Of a stretch of 43,932 bases of DNA, positions 15,701-22,403 are shown one piece after another; position 1 is the first letter of the stretch; every line of letters starts with the position of its first letter. Position numbers and translations under genes: made by a program. Source of the DNA: Methanomassiliicoccales archaeon UBA280 (lineage in GTDB: Archaea > Thermoplasmatota > Thermoplasmata > SG8-5); assembly GCA_002499085.1 (NCBI GenBank), contig DAKD01000031.1, positions 1 through 43,932 on the forward strand. The letters run 5' to 3'. Under the pieces are notes generated by a model, which saw only the letters and a list, made by a program, of their open reading frames with translations, was not told where the DNA came from and made no database searches.

Positions 15701-17397
15701 TCCTGGGATTCGCATATCCAGTTTGCCGGCCACATCTCCTTGAATTGGGTCTTCTTTCTCGGGTATCCAAGCTGTGCCCATGATGCCGCTCCCGAATCGA
15801 ACCAGACATCGACGATATCTGGCACGCGCTTCATCAGGCCGCCGCACTTGGGGCATTCAAGACTTACTGCGTCAATCCATGGCCTGTGGAGGCCCATGCC
15901 TTCCTGGTAGCCGTTTGCCCCTTCGAGTTCCCTGACGCTGCCCACCACCTCGATATGCCCGCATATGTCAACGATGCATTCCCATACAGGAAGCGGCGTG
16001 CCCCAGAATCTCTGCCGGGATATGCACCAGTCATGGCCCTTTGATATCCATTCCTGCTGGCGCTTGCTGCCGAAGTTGTCCGGGGTCCAGGATGCGCCTC
16101 TGACTATTTTCTGCATGGCTTCTTTGACGCCCTCTGATTTCAGGAACCACTGTTCCGTGGCTCGGCTGATGACGGAGGAGTCGCATCTCCAGCAATGGCC
16201 GAATTTGTGGTCTCTTTTGGAGCTCGAAAGCACGAATCTCAGGGCTTTCATGTCCGCGAGTATGCTCGCATTCGCTTCCTCGGTGCTCTGTCCGGCATAT
16301 TTCATGCCCACCTCGGTCGTGAACACACCCCTCTCGTCAACAGGCGAGAATAACGGAAGCGAGTACTTCTCACCGATCTCCGAATCAGCAATGCCCAGGC
16401 CGGGTGAAATGTACACGCACCCGGTGTGGCTGTCGTGAACAGAGTCCAAAGCGATTATCTTGTGGCACCAGTCCCCCTCGGCAGTTTTGTGGAATTGTAT
16501 GTCGGCCATCAATGGATGGAAGAAACCGAGTTTCTCCAGGGACTTGCCCTGAACAGTGTCAATAATCTCGTAGGCATCGATCCCGGATGCCGCTGCTATC
16601 TCCTCGACGCGGTTCTCGAGCACTATTACCGTGCTCTTCTTCCCGCCCTGCCGGATTGCCACCCTGGCATACGTCAGATCAGGGTTCACGGCAATGGCCA
16701 GGCAGCCTGCGAACGTCCATGGAGTCGTTGTCCAGACGATTATGTACTCGTCGCGCTTCCCCTTTATGGGTATCTTGAAATAGACGGAATGGCCTTCTGT
16801 CGGCTTGTAGGTTATCTCGCCCGGGGCCAGCGGGGATTCGCAGCGCGGGCACCATCCCGTCACCTGCTTCTGCTTCTCAAGGAACTTCATCCTGTGTGCT
16901 TCCTTCAGCGACCACCATACGCTCTCGATGTATCTCGTGTCGGCCGTGAGATACGGATTCTGCCAATCCAGCCATATGCCCAGGGTTCTGAACTGCTCTG
17001 TCATGGTGCTGCGGTGGGCCTCGGCGAATTCCATGCAGTTCTTGACGAATTTCTCCACTCCGAGCTCTTCGATCTCGTTCTTGTATTTCAGGCCGAGGGT
17101 TTCCTCGACCTTCACCTCGATGGGGAGGCCGTGCATGTCGAACCCGGGCCTGTCCAGCACGTTGAAGCCCTGGGATTTGATGAAACGGACATGGGCATCC
17201 TTCAGTATCTTGTTCCTTGCCATACCGATATTTATCGAACCTGCGGTGAACGGGGGGCCGTCCACGAAGTAGTATTTCTTCTGCTTGGCCCTTGAATTCT
17301 TGTCCCTTGTGTAGGCATATGTTCTGACCCAGAAATCGTTTATCCTTCTTTCGATTCGGATGGGGTCGTATTCCTTCACAGGCGCTCGAATCTTCAC
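9712..17397 (-). CDS. ileS: Isoleucyl-tRNA synthetase-like protein fused to a zinc-ribbon/TPR/DUF835 tail (2561 aa)
   Basis: Residues 1 to about 1040 are a full class I IleRS: Rossmann core (YYFVDGPPFTAGS), editing domain (WTTTPWTFAG near 221), anticodon-binding helices and C-terminal region. The tail continues in frame: helix-hairpin-helix (near 1045-1090), zinc ribbon (CPLC...CQRC near 1120), a second helix-hairpin-helix (about 1380-1405), a second zinc ribbon (CSIC...CNRC), TPR-like helices (about 1470-1535), a Pro/Glu-rich disordered stretch (about 1540-2400) and DUF835 (about 2405-2561, GIVLLDGIEYLITNNN). The HIGH motif reads NIGM (56-59) and KMSKS reads GMSEI (604-608), both degenerate. 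Start GTG 17397 follows GAGGGGAT; TTG 17400 adjoins it, and the longer upstream frame is unconserved leader. Either it is the cell's IleRS with odd signatures and a natural fusion, or a repurposed paralogue. Confidence 0.85.
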   Translation of the reverse strand: MKIRAPVKEYDPIRIERRINDFWVRTYAYTRDKNSRAKQKKYYFVDGPPFTAGSINIGMARNKILKDAHVRFIKSQGFNVLDRPGFDMHGLPIEVKVEETLGLKYKNEIEELGVEKFVKNCMEFAEAHRSTMTEQFRTLGIWLDWQNPYLTADTRYIESVWWSLKEAHRMKFLEKQKQVTGWCPRCESPLAPGEITYKPTEGHSVYFKIPIKGKRDEYIIVWTTTPWTFAGCLAIAVNPDLTYARVAIRQGGKKSTVIVLENRVEEIAAASGIDAYEIIDTVQGKSLEKLGFFHPLMADIQFHKTAEGDWCHKIIALDSVHDSHTGCVYISPGLGIADSEIGEKYSLPLFSPVDERGVFTTEVGMKYAGQSTEEANASILADMKALRFVLSSSKRDHKFGHCWRCDSSVISRATEQWFLKSEGVKEAMQKIVRGASWTPDNFGSKRQQEWISKGHDWCISRQRFWGTPLPVWECIVDICGHIEVVGSVRELEGANGYQEGMGLHRPWIDAVSLECPKCGGLMKRVPDIVDVWFDSGAASWAQLGYPRKKTQFKEMWPANWICESQDQFKGWFYNQIFSGAILFGKIPFRKVLAHGQITGESSGGMSEISTSTEIFGTDALRLYLLSIDPTEGASFNQSSIKRFHSTLRILWNCYAFSASYMNMDGWDPRENQFSKVKATLRQEDIWLISRAETLTHAVRKEMESMRTHNACKLIEDFIIEDLSRWYVKLSRERVWKEGLTPDKEAAFTVQREILTRLSVILSPFAPFMAETLYQEMDGTLLSVNMVQWPEPDGARLAEGMERSMNRARDIVRTAQKFRQELGLGLRWPIGKMTISAKSQAYTDAVNAFPEIIKSQTNVKELELVPENQEWAGQELIVVPNRNVIGKAYKQRLSKIARMLKVLPAKEIREKVEAGEYELGIEGEMIKILPDMVRFETKLPEGIESKEFSGGTIYFDTKMTDELMAEGFAREIIRRIQQMRKEAGLEPEEYINLRIKMDDALLELLDKWLEKIADSTRATQMEVVDDVSEEEYIVEWPIQEETVVIGITSLNIRKAMGEFLGQKDIDNELALSIVEAGILTSLDFLLADREEVLKIPGMNHSKYRKLKEYLELPEEKRQLADSMCPLCNGYVESGSTTCQRCGKDLIGGEELAVEIIRDIEAEEELEYVQEPVRERVKVGRKKHPEAPAEPEDEIVRMASDGPEKAADDEITSEILSSLSEDEIGEAPKASARQIIEQPAAEIPPPTHDDAFAPGEPQPREAEPGQDKILSELVSGKDRERTQPAEPETVPRRPEPEKGDFAPGQADDSFFLDAETPAQPHAQPPMPAKEPEVREPDESDIEDTFQRDLEDSEMLVSGGKREIIDEERDWAINEIAETFDIKNSAAKTLYNHGYTSIESLSKVNEEELREIKGIGKITARRIVQKATSGETKMCSICNAIVPITAQACNRCGERFVSGGRAQMQSDEENMAALEILDKKLIDKPSDAALLYSKAQTLRDGERYGEALDIVNLALRTSPDDRRLTELREALEADIEGPEDEMPKQETPAKRERSLTFAEARKLKDALDRSGRKPDAPKKETYEAPEESEPEIPDHQHPADKPDVPKKETYEAPEEPEPEIPDYQHPADKPDVMPEPVARARPQREDIADISPEELESESLEPAPEHGHRTEAGVKGSASPIRPTAEDEYFEEPESEVIEDDYGDKSEHEAQKTPATERKRSEKQDVSLHIRMDAHPTAGSRESIPEKYERHAEQETGRRDEVLPKGQSERQAHKEAGEAGASPAPPKYRAERETERLSEYEPRQTGGFDESDRDSEKARAAEPERGQPAQAAPESVRYIPGPAVIITDTKHEAPEPDSRTRAIPPEEGPERSAEQRARAAEQDGRESAIPVGTGAGEDAKEPAEPFSAEPRAKPAESDSGLSPKPEPYAAKERSPGAAPEAKHPAYADDDVQELTGSARPGPEEAEAAVREPVMPKRSVSEPEAHEQAKGRAEEPAEEYHAGKHRMPEPGFQEEPKDRIQRPGAEYPEPDETTEKEPARKYPAQAEIAEEEAPEVIPDESGFKPAEEEPVQHPSAAPHAPEVIPDEKEFKPAEEEPVQHPSAGPQAQEPRESRSRDYPERTDRQIDMREPYVQPQQTVIIQQEKSAEPIRETKPAETQPARQHDVYHPAPAEQQPARSTEVIRETRYVESVQPAQRETYRQPEQARAVPTVALGAGYSGSRPAQEPQMAAEKQAYTEPGLAPEPELAREEQPDEEPVIAPVIAASAGEEETAAIVPVNESLSTFHEEPVEIQALLVAARASEPGSEDEAWGVGEQIPDEIPTDGEAAGDLLPEEEMPEEATVDAELSGEAEPEEAVPDEFTPEEIPAEYASEDASEVESVPAQPESASLRSIVSEMVPTKEEEDMDGAYQNGDIKLKSSFTYLIPEERSARSYQLFKKAIGEGMPGYCVTRTFPEKIRERYELGTIPILWLSNVAKEDAVRPKDLEKLSLSLEEFLGSEGGIVLLDGIEYLITNNNFITVLKLIQSLRDQVAINRSILLLSINPSTMDTHQINLLRREVDSVIE
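11101..11262 (-). repeat. 81-bp tandem repeat in the disordered tail
   Basis: Two 27-codon units with the protein motif APEVIPDE...FKPAEEEPVQHPSA are arranged with period 81 bp (the 11101 segment recurs at 11182). They are in frame in the Pro/Glu-rich linker, which indicates recent internal slippage or duplication. Confidence 0.75.
12513..12680 (-). repeat. 84-bp tandem repeat in the disordered tail
   Basis: Two nearly identical 84-bp units (12513-12596 and 12597-12680) encode KPD(V/A)PKKETYEAPEE followed by EPEIPD and QHPAD. A third partial start follows at 12681. The period is a multiple of three, so the reading frame is kept. Confidence 0.8.
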
Positions 17398-17604
17398 CAA
17401 ATATCCCCTCAAACCAAGTCTTGCCGAGTTATTACTGCTATATGGACGATAATGTACTTGAGGGTTAAAAAGGTAATGGGCATAGCGAACCTGAGCGCAC
17501 TGATGACCCGGCGATAAAAACATGTGAGAAAACTATATACGCCCTGAATAAAAACCTTTAAGTACAACACCATAAGCCAAGCATCGCATATGCAAGGCCA
17601 TGAG

Positions 17605-18140
17605 AAAGGAACGCTCCAACAGGACCAAATTGATTGTTCCTTTGCGTTGAAGTATCCTGGATTGATGAGGCACACCCATGTGTCCAAGCAATCACAGATT
17701 GTGCAAAGGAAAAGGAGGACCAGCTGGGATGCAAAAAGTGAGTTGAAAGCGACGAAAGCCTCACTTTTTGCCTGCGCCGAGTTCACTCTGTTTCGTTATT
17801 CTGAAGAACCATGAACTCGGCTTGCTCGAAACATAGGATATGAATTGTGAATACCTATGTTTCTCGGCCAGCCGAATCCGAATATATTGATTGGTAACAA
17901 AGGATTCGGCGTATGATAGCAATACGGTCCGCCATTTCCTGCAACAATTAACAAGCGACGCAAAGGAGAAGGAGGACCAGCTGGGATGCAAAAAGTGAGT
18001 TGAAAGCGACGAAAGCCTCACTTTTTGCGCCAGCCGAATCCGAAAATATTGATTGAAAGCAAAGGATTCGGCGTATGATAGCAATACGGTCCGTCATTTC
18101 CTGAAACAGTTAAAAAGCGACGGAAAGGAAATGACGGACC
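17605..18140. repeat. Tandem array of inverted repeats with tRNA-Arg 3'-end copies
   Basis: The gap between ileS and tRNA-Arg is filled by hairpins: AAAGGAAC (17605-17612)/GTTCCTTT (17636-17643); a 12-bp stem at 17731-17742/17760-17771; 10 bp at 17776-17785/17812-17821; 10 bp at 17828-17837/17854-17863; 9 bp at 17871-17879/17902-17910; an imperfect stem at 17926-17940/17964-17978; and repeats of three of these at 17988-18028, 18033-18072 and 18088-18140. Direct repeats are 17703-17771 = 17960-18028 (one mismatch) and 17869-17967 ~ 18031-18129. GGACCAGCTGGGAT, the complement of the tRNA 3' end, recurs at 17717, 17974 and 18136. AAGCGACG sits in four apical loops. No ORF is supported here; a TATA-like CTATATACG is at 17533-17541. 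Confidence 0.85.
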
Positions 18141-18208
18141 AGCTGGGATTCGAACCCAGGTTCAAGGCTCCGGAGGCCCTGGTGATATCCAAGCTACACT
18201 ACTGGTCC
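18135..18208 (-). tRNA. tRNA-Arg (CCG)
   Basis: Read on the minus strand, the acceptor arms GGACCAG and CTGGTCC pair fully. The D arm (GTG...CAC) is followed by the anticodon stem AGGGC/GCCTT around loop CTCCGGA, giving anticodon CCG for arginine. The T arm is CTGGG-TTCGAAT-CCCAG. No intron and no encoded CCA are present; the discriminator is G. The 3' end is embedded in a 14-bp inverted repeat (18088-18101/18127-18140) of the adjacent array. Confidence 0.95.
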
Positions 18209-18255
18209 TTGCGGCGGCAGTAAAGTGGGCAGGGGTAAAAACCATTCGGCGGCTA

Positions 18256-18405
18256 TCACTTCTTGAATTCCGTGTACCCGCAGGAGCCGCATGTCGTCCT
18301 GTTCTTGTGTTCTGCCAGGAATACACCCTCGCCGCATTTCGGGCAGTGCTTCCGCTTCCGGGATATCTTGCCGTCCTTAATCTCATATAGGTCTTTCTTG
18401 GCCAA
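18256..18405 (-). CDS. rps27ae: 30S ribosomal protein S27ae
   Basis: This 49-residue zinc-ribbon protein of the small subunit has the pattern KHCPKCGEGVFLAEHKNRTTCGSCGYTEFKK, with four zinc cysteines. The start is TTG 18405, three nt after the rps24e stop, with AAGGAGG lying in the last codons of rps24e. It is the last protein gene of the rpo7-spt4-DUF359-rps24e operon. The tRNA-Arg follows 47 nt downstream on the same strand. Confidence 0.95.
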   Translation of the reverse strand: MAKKDLYEIKDGKISRKRKHCPKCGEGVFLAEHKNRTTCGSCGYTEFKK

Positions 18406-18407
18406 GG

Positions 18408-18731
18408 TTAAGCCTCCTTAGCGGGTTCACCGGTCTTCTTGGTCTTCTTCTCGGCTAGCTTGTTCCTGACGAGGAGATGCTCGTTCTCGACTTTCAATGC
18501 ATCCTCCTTGCTCGGGTATATCTTTGCATATCCCTTGGTGTCATGGACCCCGAATGAGGATTCCATATTGTCCACCACAACCCTGTCCTTGGGTACCTTG
18601 AGCAGCTTTGAAATCTCTTCGCGCACTGCGTCCCTTTTTGGTGTCTGGCTGTTCGGGTGATGCAACACGAAGTGTAACTCCGTCCTGTTCATCAGGGGGT
18701 TCTCCCGTGTCTTCTGAATCTCAAGTTCCAT
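18408..18731 (-). CDS. rps24e: 30S ribosomal protein S24e
   Basis: The 107-residue protein matches S24e: ENPLMNRTELHFVLHH and TPKRDAVREEISKLLKVPKDRVVVDNMESSFG are family hallmarks, and the tail is Lys/Glu-rich. ATG 18731 is chosen because AAAGGAGT lies just upstream; the longer open frame to 19010 runs through the antisense of the DUF359 gene and is not coding. It overlaps neither neighbour and is translationally linked to rps27ae. Confidence 0.95.
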   Translation of the reverse strand: MELEIQKTRENPLMNRTELHFVLHHPNSQTPKRDAVREEISKLLKVPKDRVVVDNMESSFGVHDTKGYAKIYPSKEDALKVENEHLLVRNKLAEKKTKKTGEPAKEA

Positions 18732-18796
18732 TGTTCCGACTCCTTTCGTGCCAGTTATCATTCGGTGTAGATAAGCTTTTTGGCGACTTTGCCGCG

Positions 18797-19330
18797 TCAG
18801 ACCCTCATTGCATCCAACGCATCCTTCACAAGCTGCCTCAGCGCAGCATCCACATGGTGGATTGCCGCCCCCATGCCAGGTATTCCGTAGATTACAGTGG
18901 TATTCTCCGGTGCGAGTGCAATGCAGACCAGCGCGGCCAAGTCCTCTTCGCCGCTGACAACAATCCTCAGATTCCTTGGATTGGCATAGGCATCCGTCAC
19001 AGCATCCCACAGCCCCTGGGTTATCTGGGCAGGCGGGTTGTCGACCTGAACCACTGGCTGTCTGTGTTTCGAGAAACGTTGCTTGACCTCTGCCATGGGC
19101 ATGCGCCTGGTTGCGTAATCCACAATGCTCAGGTCCGGTACGATTCCCATCTCAAGAAGGTCAAGGGTTACCACGTCGCCCACGGTGACCAGGATGTTGC
19201 CCTTGACAAGATTATTGGCAATGGCCTCCCGCGAGGCTGCAAGTATGCCGACATTCGTGCCCAGCTTTTCCCTGAGGGAATCGCCCATCGAAAACAGTAT
19301 CTTACCTGACGCGGAGCGCGAATTTCCCAT
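18797..19330 (-). CDS. GTP-dependent dephospho-CoA kinase (DUF359)
   Basis: The DUF359 family in archaea performs the last step of coenzyme A synthesis, phosphorylating dephospho-CoA with GTP. Recognisable segments are GNILVTVGDVVTLDLLEMGIVPDLSIVDYATRR, VDNPPAQITQGLWDAV and VSGEEDLAALVCI. Length is 177 residues, as usual. ATG 19330 has GGGGAT eight nt upstream and makes a 29-nt overlap with the end of spt4; ATG 19288 is a shorter alternative without a ribosome-binding site. It lies in the conserved Rpo7-Spt4-S24e context. Confidence 0.9.
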   Translation of the reverse strand: MGNSRSASGKILFSMGDSLREKLGTNVGILAASREAIANNLVKGNILVTVGDVVTLDLLEMGIVPDLSIVDYATRRMPMAEVKQRFSKHRQPVVQVDNPPAQITQGLWDAVTDAYANPRNLRIVVSGEEDLAALVCIALAPENTTVIYGIPGMGAAIHHVDAALRQLVKDALDAMRV

Positions 19331-19493
19331 TTGACTGTATCCCCATCTTCCGCGCGATCTCGGATTTCGTGTGGTCGAGGATAATGATGTACCCCTGCCA
19401 TTCCCTTGATGTGGCTCCGCCGCATGCAGTGCAGACATCGCCCTCGTTTATGAGGCTGCATGTCTTGCAGGCCTTGACAATCTCGGTTGCCAT
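19302..19493 (-). CDS. spt4: Transcription elongation factor Spt4 (RpoE'')
   Basis: This 63-residue zinc protein is the partner of Spt5 on the RNA polymerase clamp. It has a zinc ribbon (CKTC then CTAC) and the typical GYIIILDHTKSEIARKMGI. ATG 19493 follows GGGAGG in the end of rpo7, and its 3' end overlaps the DUF359 gene by 29 nt. Confidence 0.95.
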   Translation of the reverse strand: MATEIVKACKTCSLINEGDVCTACGGATSREWQGYIIILDHTKSEIARKMGIQSNGKFALRVR

Positions 19494-19494
19494 T

Positions 19495-20052
19495 TCAAGC
19501 CTCCCTTCTGCTGAGGTCTTCGAGTATCCAGTCTGTTCTTCCGAGGCTTGCCTGCCTCATTGTGAGGCCAATCTTGCTCTCGCGCGGGTTCCGCTCGTTC
19601 ACGCTGACAGTCACTATCCTGGCCCTTACATCCTGGTTAAGTCTGATGTCCCTGCGGCTCTCCTTGCCAATTAATCTCTGATTGTCGACATCGACGTCAA
19701 TGTGGTCGTCCATTACCTGGCTGATATGCAGGAGCCCGTCCAGCGGTCCGAATCTGACGAATGCCCCGAACTTGAGTATCTCGCACACGGTGCCTTCGAC
19801 GACCTCCTGCAGGTCGATTCTGTAAACCAGTGCATCATATTCAACATCCTGGTAAACGGCACCATCCCCGTGGACTATGCGGCCTTCACCCACTGCAGTA
19901 ATGTTGGCTGTGAGGACAATCAGGCTCCTGTCGCCGACTATCTTGCCTTCGAAGCTGTGCTGCGTCAGTTCCTGCGACAGTTCAGTCAGGTCCTCGCCCA
20001 GCCTCTCCGGGGGGATGCGTATGACATCTTTTCTCTTGATTCTGAGGTACAT
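19495..20052 (-). CDS. rpo7: DNA-directed RNA polymerase subunit Rpo7 (RpoE')
   Basis: Rpo7 forms the stalk of archaeal RNA polymerase with Rpo4 and binds nascent RNA. The N-terminal RNP-like domain (MYLRIKRKDVIRIPPERLGEDL) and C-terminal S1/OB domain (GTVCEILKFGAFVRFGPLDGLLHISQV) are clear. ATG 20052 matches the family start; GTG 20061 adds three residues. It is the first gene of the minus-strand operon, and its promoter region is shared with the divergent hppA. Confidence 0.95.
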   Translation of the reverse strand: MYLRIKRKDVIRIPPERLGEDLTELSQELTQHSFEGKIVGDRSLIVLTANITAVGEGRIVHGDGAVYQDVEYDALVYRIDLQEVVEGTVCEILKFGAFVRFGPLDGLLHISQVMDDHIDVDVDNQRLIGKESRRDIRLNQDVRARIVTVSVNERNPRESKIGLTMRQASLGRTDWILEDLSRREA

Positions 20053-20193
20053 AAGATTCACTCTGCGATAATGGGTCGATACAACATCTATTATTTATTT
20101 ATTCGTATGTTTGGCGCCAAATTGTGAAAATCGAACCTATGCGAATAAGTCAAGGTTAAATATGCAATCAGGATACCGCCCCCCAGTGATACA

Positions 20194-22308
20194 ATGGACC
20201 TTGTATTGATTGCCCCTCTGGTTGCGGTAGCCGCACTGGCTGTGGCGGGGATTTATGTCAAAATCCTCATGGGAAAAAGCACGGGAACGAAGGAGATGCA
20301 GGACATCTCGAGGAGCATCCAGGAAGGCGCTGAAGCTTACCTCAAGAAGGAATATTCCTGGGTGTCCATGTATTTCGTTGTTGTCACGGCCTTCCTTGCC
20401 GTTTTGGTATGGTTGGACATGCTCAATGAATGGGTTCCCCTGACATTCATCCTCGGAGGGATATTCTCGGGTGCAGCCGGATATCTGGGCATGATGGTCG
20501 CAACCCGGTCGAACGCCAGGACCACCCAGGCAGCGAAGGAGAGCCTCAACAAGGGCCTCAAGGTAGCATTCATGTCGGGAAGCGTTATGGGTCTCACGGT
20601 GGTCGGACTGGGACTTCTCGGCGTCAGCCTGCTTTACCTGTTCTTCTATGACCCGGCTGACGCTGTAAAGAGCCTTGAAGTAATGATAGGCTTCGGTTTC
20701 GGCGCATCGTCCATCGCCCTTTTCGCCAGGGTTGGCGGAGGGATATTCACAAAGGCAGCGGACGTCGGCGCGGACCTGGTCGGGAAAGTCGAGGCCGGCA
20801 TACCGGAAGATGACCCGCGGAACCCCGCGGTTATTGCAGACAATGTCGGGGACAATGTCGGCGATGTGGCAGGAATGGGCGCGGACCTCTACGAAAGCTA
20901 TGTCGGTGCAATCATTTCCGCAATGACGCTCGGTGCGGTGGCAATGATTGCTGCAGACCTGCCGGAATCCGGCATTTACCTGCCCATGATAGTCGCGGCA
21001 TTCGGCATCATCGCATCGATCATCGGCGGAATGTTGGTCAGGACTGGCGAAACACCCGACCAGTCTCTTCTGCTCAAGGCACTCAGAATGGGTGTTTACG
21101 GCGCAGCCATCTGTGTGGGCGTGCTTTCATATTTCGCGGTAATCTGGACAATCGGCCCGGATTATCTCGGAGTATACTGGGCGATAATCATCGGCCTTGT
21201 CGCAGGCAATATAATCGGATTCTTCACCGAGTATTACACCTCGGACAGCTACAAACCCACAAAATCGATTGCCAAAGCCTCGAAGACAGGCCCGGCAACC
21301 GTTATGATTTCGGGCCTTTCGGTAGGAATGATGTCAACGGCAATCCCTGTCATAACCGTAGGCGTTTCAGTCATTCTGAGTTATTACATCGCGGGAGGCG
21401 CTGACGACCTCTCACTGGGTCTTTACGGCGTTGCTCTGGCCGCGGTCGGAATGCTTTCGACTCTCGGGGTTACACTTGCCACAGATGCATACGGCCCGGT
21501 CGCTGACAACGCCGGCGGGCTTGCAGAGATGACGCACCAGGCCAAGGAGGTAAGGGAAAGGACCGACGCGCTGGATTCACTGGGCAACACCACTGCAGCC
21601 ACCGGAAAAGGATTTGCGATCGGCTCTGCGGCACTTACCGCATTGGCACTTTTGTCTGTGTACAATGATACAGTAAGAACTGCGTTGGTCGATGCGGGGG
21701 AAATTGCCGCACACGAAGTGATTCCCGGCATGACCATCATGACTCCGGAGCTCATTGTCGGTATATTCATCGGCGCGATGATGCCGTTCCTGTTCTGTGC
21801 ATTGACCATGTCTGCAGTCGGAAAGGCAGCGGGCCGCATTGTCGAGGAAGTCAGAAGACAGTTCAAGGATATCCCCGGCCTGCTGGAAGGCAAGCCGGGC
21901 GTGAAAGCGGATTACACATCTGCAGTCACCATCTCCACAGAATCTGCGCTCAAGCAGATGATCATGCCTTCGATGCTCGCAATATTCTCGCCTGTGATCG
22001 TCGGTATATTCCTCGGAGTTCCCGGTGTGATGGGCCTTCTTGTGGGTTCGCTGACATGCGGATTCACACTTGCGGTGATGATGGCCAATGCCGGCGGCGC
22101 TTGGGACAATGCGAAGAAGCACATCGAGAGGGGAAATTACGGCGGAAAGGGCTCGAAATGCCACAAGGCAGCTGTCGTGGGCGACACTGTCGGCGACCCC
22201 TTCAAGGACACTTCCGGACCCAGCCTGAACATCCTGATAAAACTCATGTCCTGGGTGGCATTGCTCACAGCGTCCTTCATCGTAGTGCTCAACGGGATGC
22301 TGTTCTGA
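20194..22308 (+). CDS. hppA: Membrane-bound ion-pumping pyrophosphatase
   Basis: This polytopic membrane protein (704 residues, about 16 helices) couples pyrophosphate hydrolysis to cation export. The catalytic loop has DVGADLVGKVEAGIPEDDPRNPAVIADNVGDNVGD. GNTTAATGKG has Ala where K+-independent enzymes have Lys, which predicts K+ dependence. GADLYESY carries a Glu after the Tyr, as in Na+-pumping and dual-pumping forms, so Na+ transport is possible but unproven. A TATA-like GTTAAATATG at about 20155 lies upstream of ATG 20194. It is monocistronic. Confidence 0.95.
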   Translation: MDLVLIAPLVAVAALAVAGIYVKILMGKSTGTKEMQDISRSIQEGAEAYLKKEYSWVSMYFVVVTAFLAVLVWLDMLNEWVPLTFILGGIFSGAAGYLGMMVATRSNARTTQAAKESLNKGLKVAFMSGSVMGLTVVGLGLLGVSLLYLFFYDPADAVKSLEVMIGFGFGASSIALFARVGGGIFTKAADVGADLVGKVEAGIPEDDPRNPAVIADNVGDNVGDVAGMGADLYESYVGAIISAMTLGAVAMIAADLPESGIYLPMIVAAFGIIASIIGGMLVRTGETPDQSLLLKALRMGVYGAAICVGVLSYFAVIWTIGPDYLGVYWAIIIGLVAGNIIGFFTEYYTSDSYKPTKSIAKASKTGPATVMISGLSVGMMSTAIPVITVGVSVILSYYIAGGADDLSLGLYGVALAAVGMLSTLGVTLATDAYGPVADNAGGLAEMTHQAKEVRERTDALDSLGNTTAATGKGFAIGSAALTALALLSVYNDTVRTALVDAGEIAAHEVIPGMTIMTPELIVGIFIGAMMPFLFCALTMSAVGKAAGRIVEEVRRQFKDIPGLLEGKPGVKADYTSAVTISTESALKQMIMPSMLAIFSPVIVGIFLGVPGVMGLLVGSLTCGFTLAVMMANAGGAWDNAKKHIERGNYGGKGSKCHKAAVVGDTVGDPFKDTSGPSLNILIKLMSWVALLTASFIVVLNGMLF

Positions 22309-22403
22309 TTGGGCACATTGGATCAGAGGCTATTCGCCTTGCTTCACTGCCCAGGATATTGCAGGCCATACAGGTTTAATACCTGGAATACATCCAGAGG
22401 CCA

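Noticed and set aside
17605..18140. CRISPR array
   Set aside because: The repeats are irregular in spacing and consist of different hairpins. There are no uniform direct repeats with unique spacers and no cas genes in the window.
18408..19010. 200-residue version of the rps24e ORF
   Set aside because: The extra 93 residues overlap the DUF359 gene in another frame. A strong ribosome-binding site and the family N-terminus support ATG 18731.
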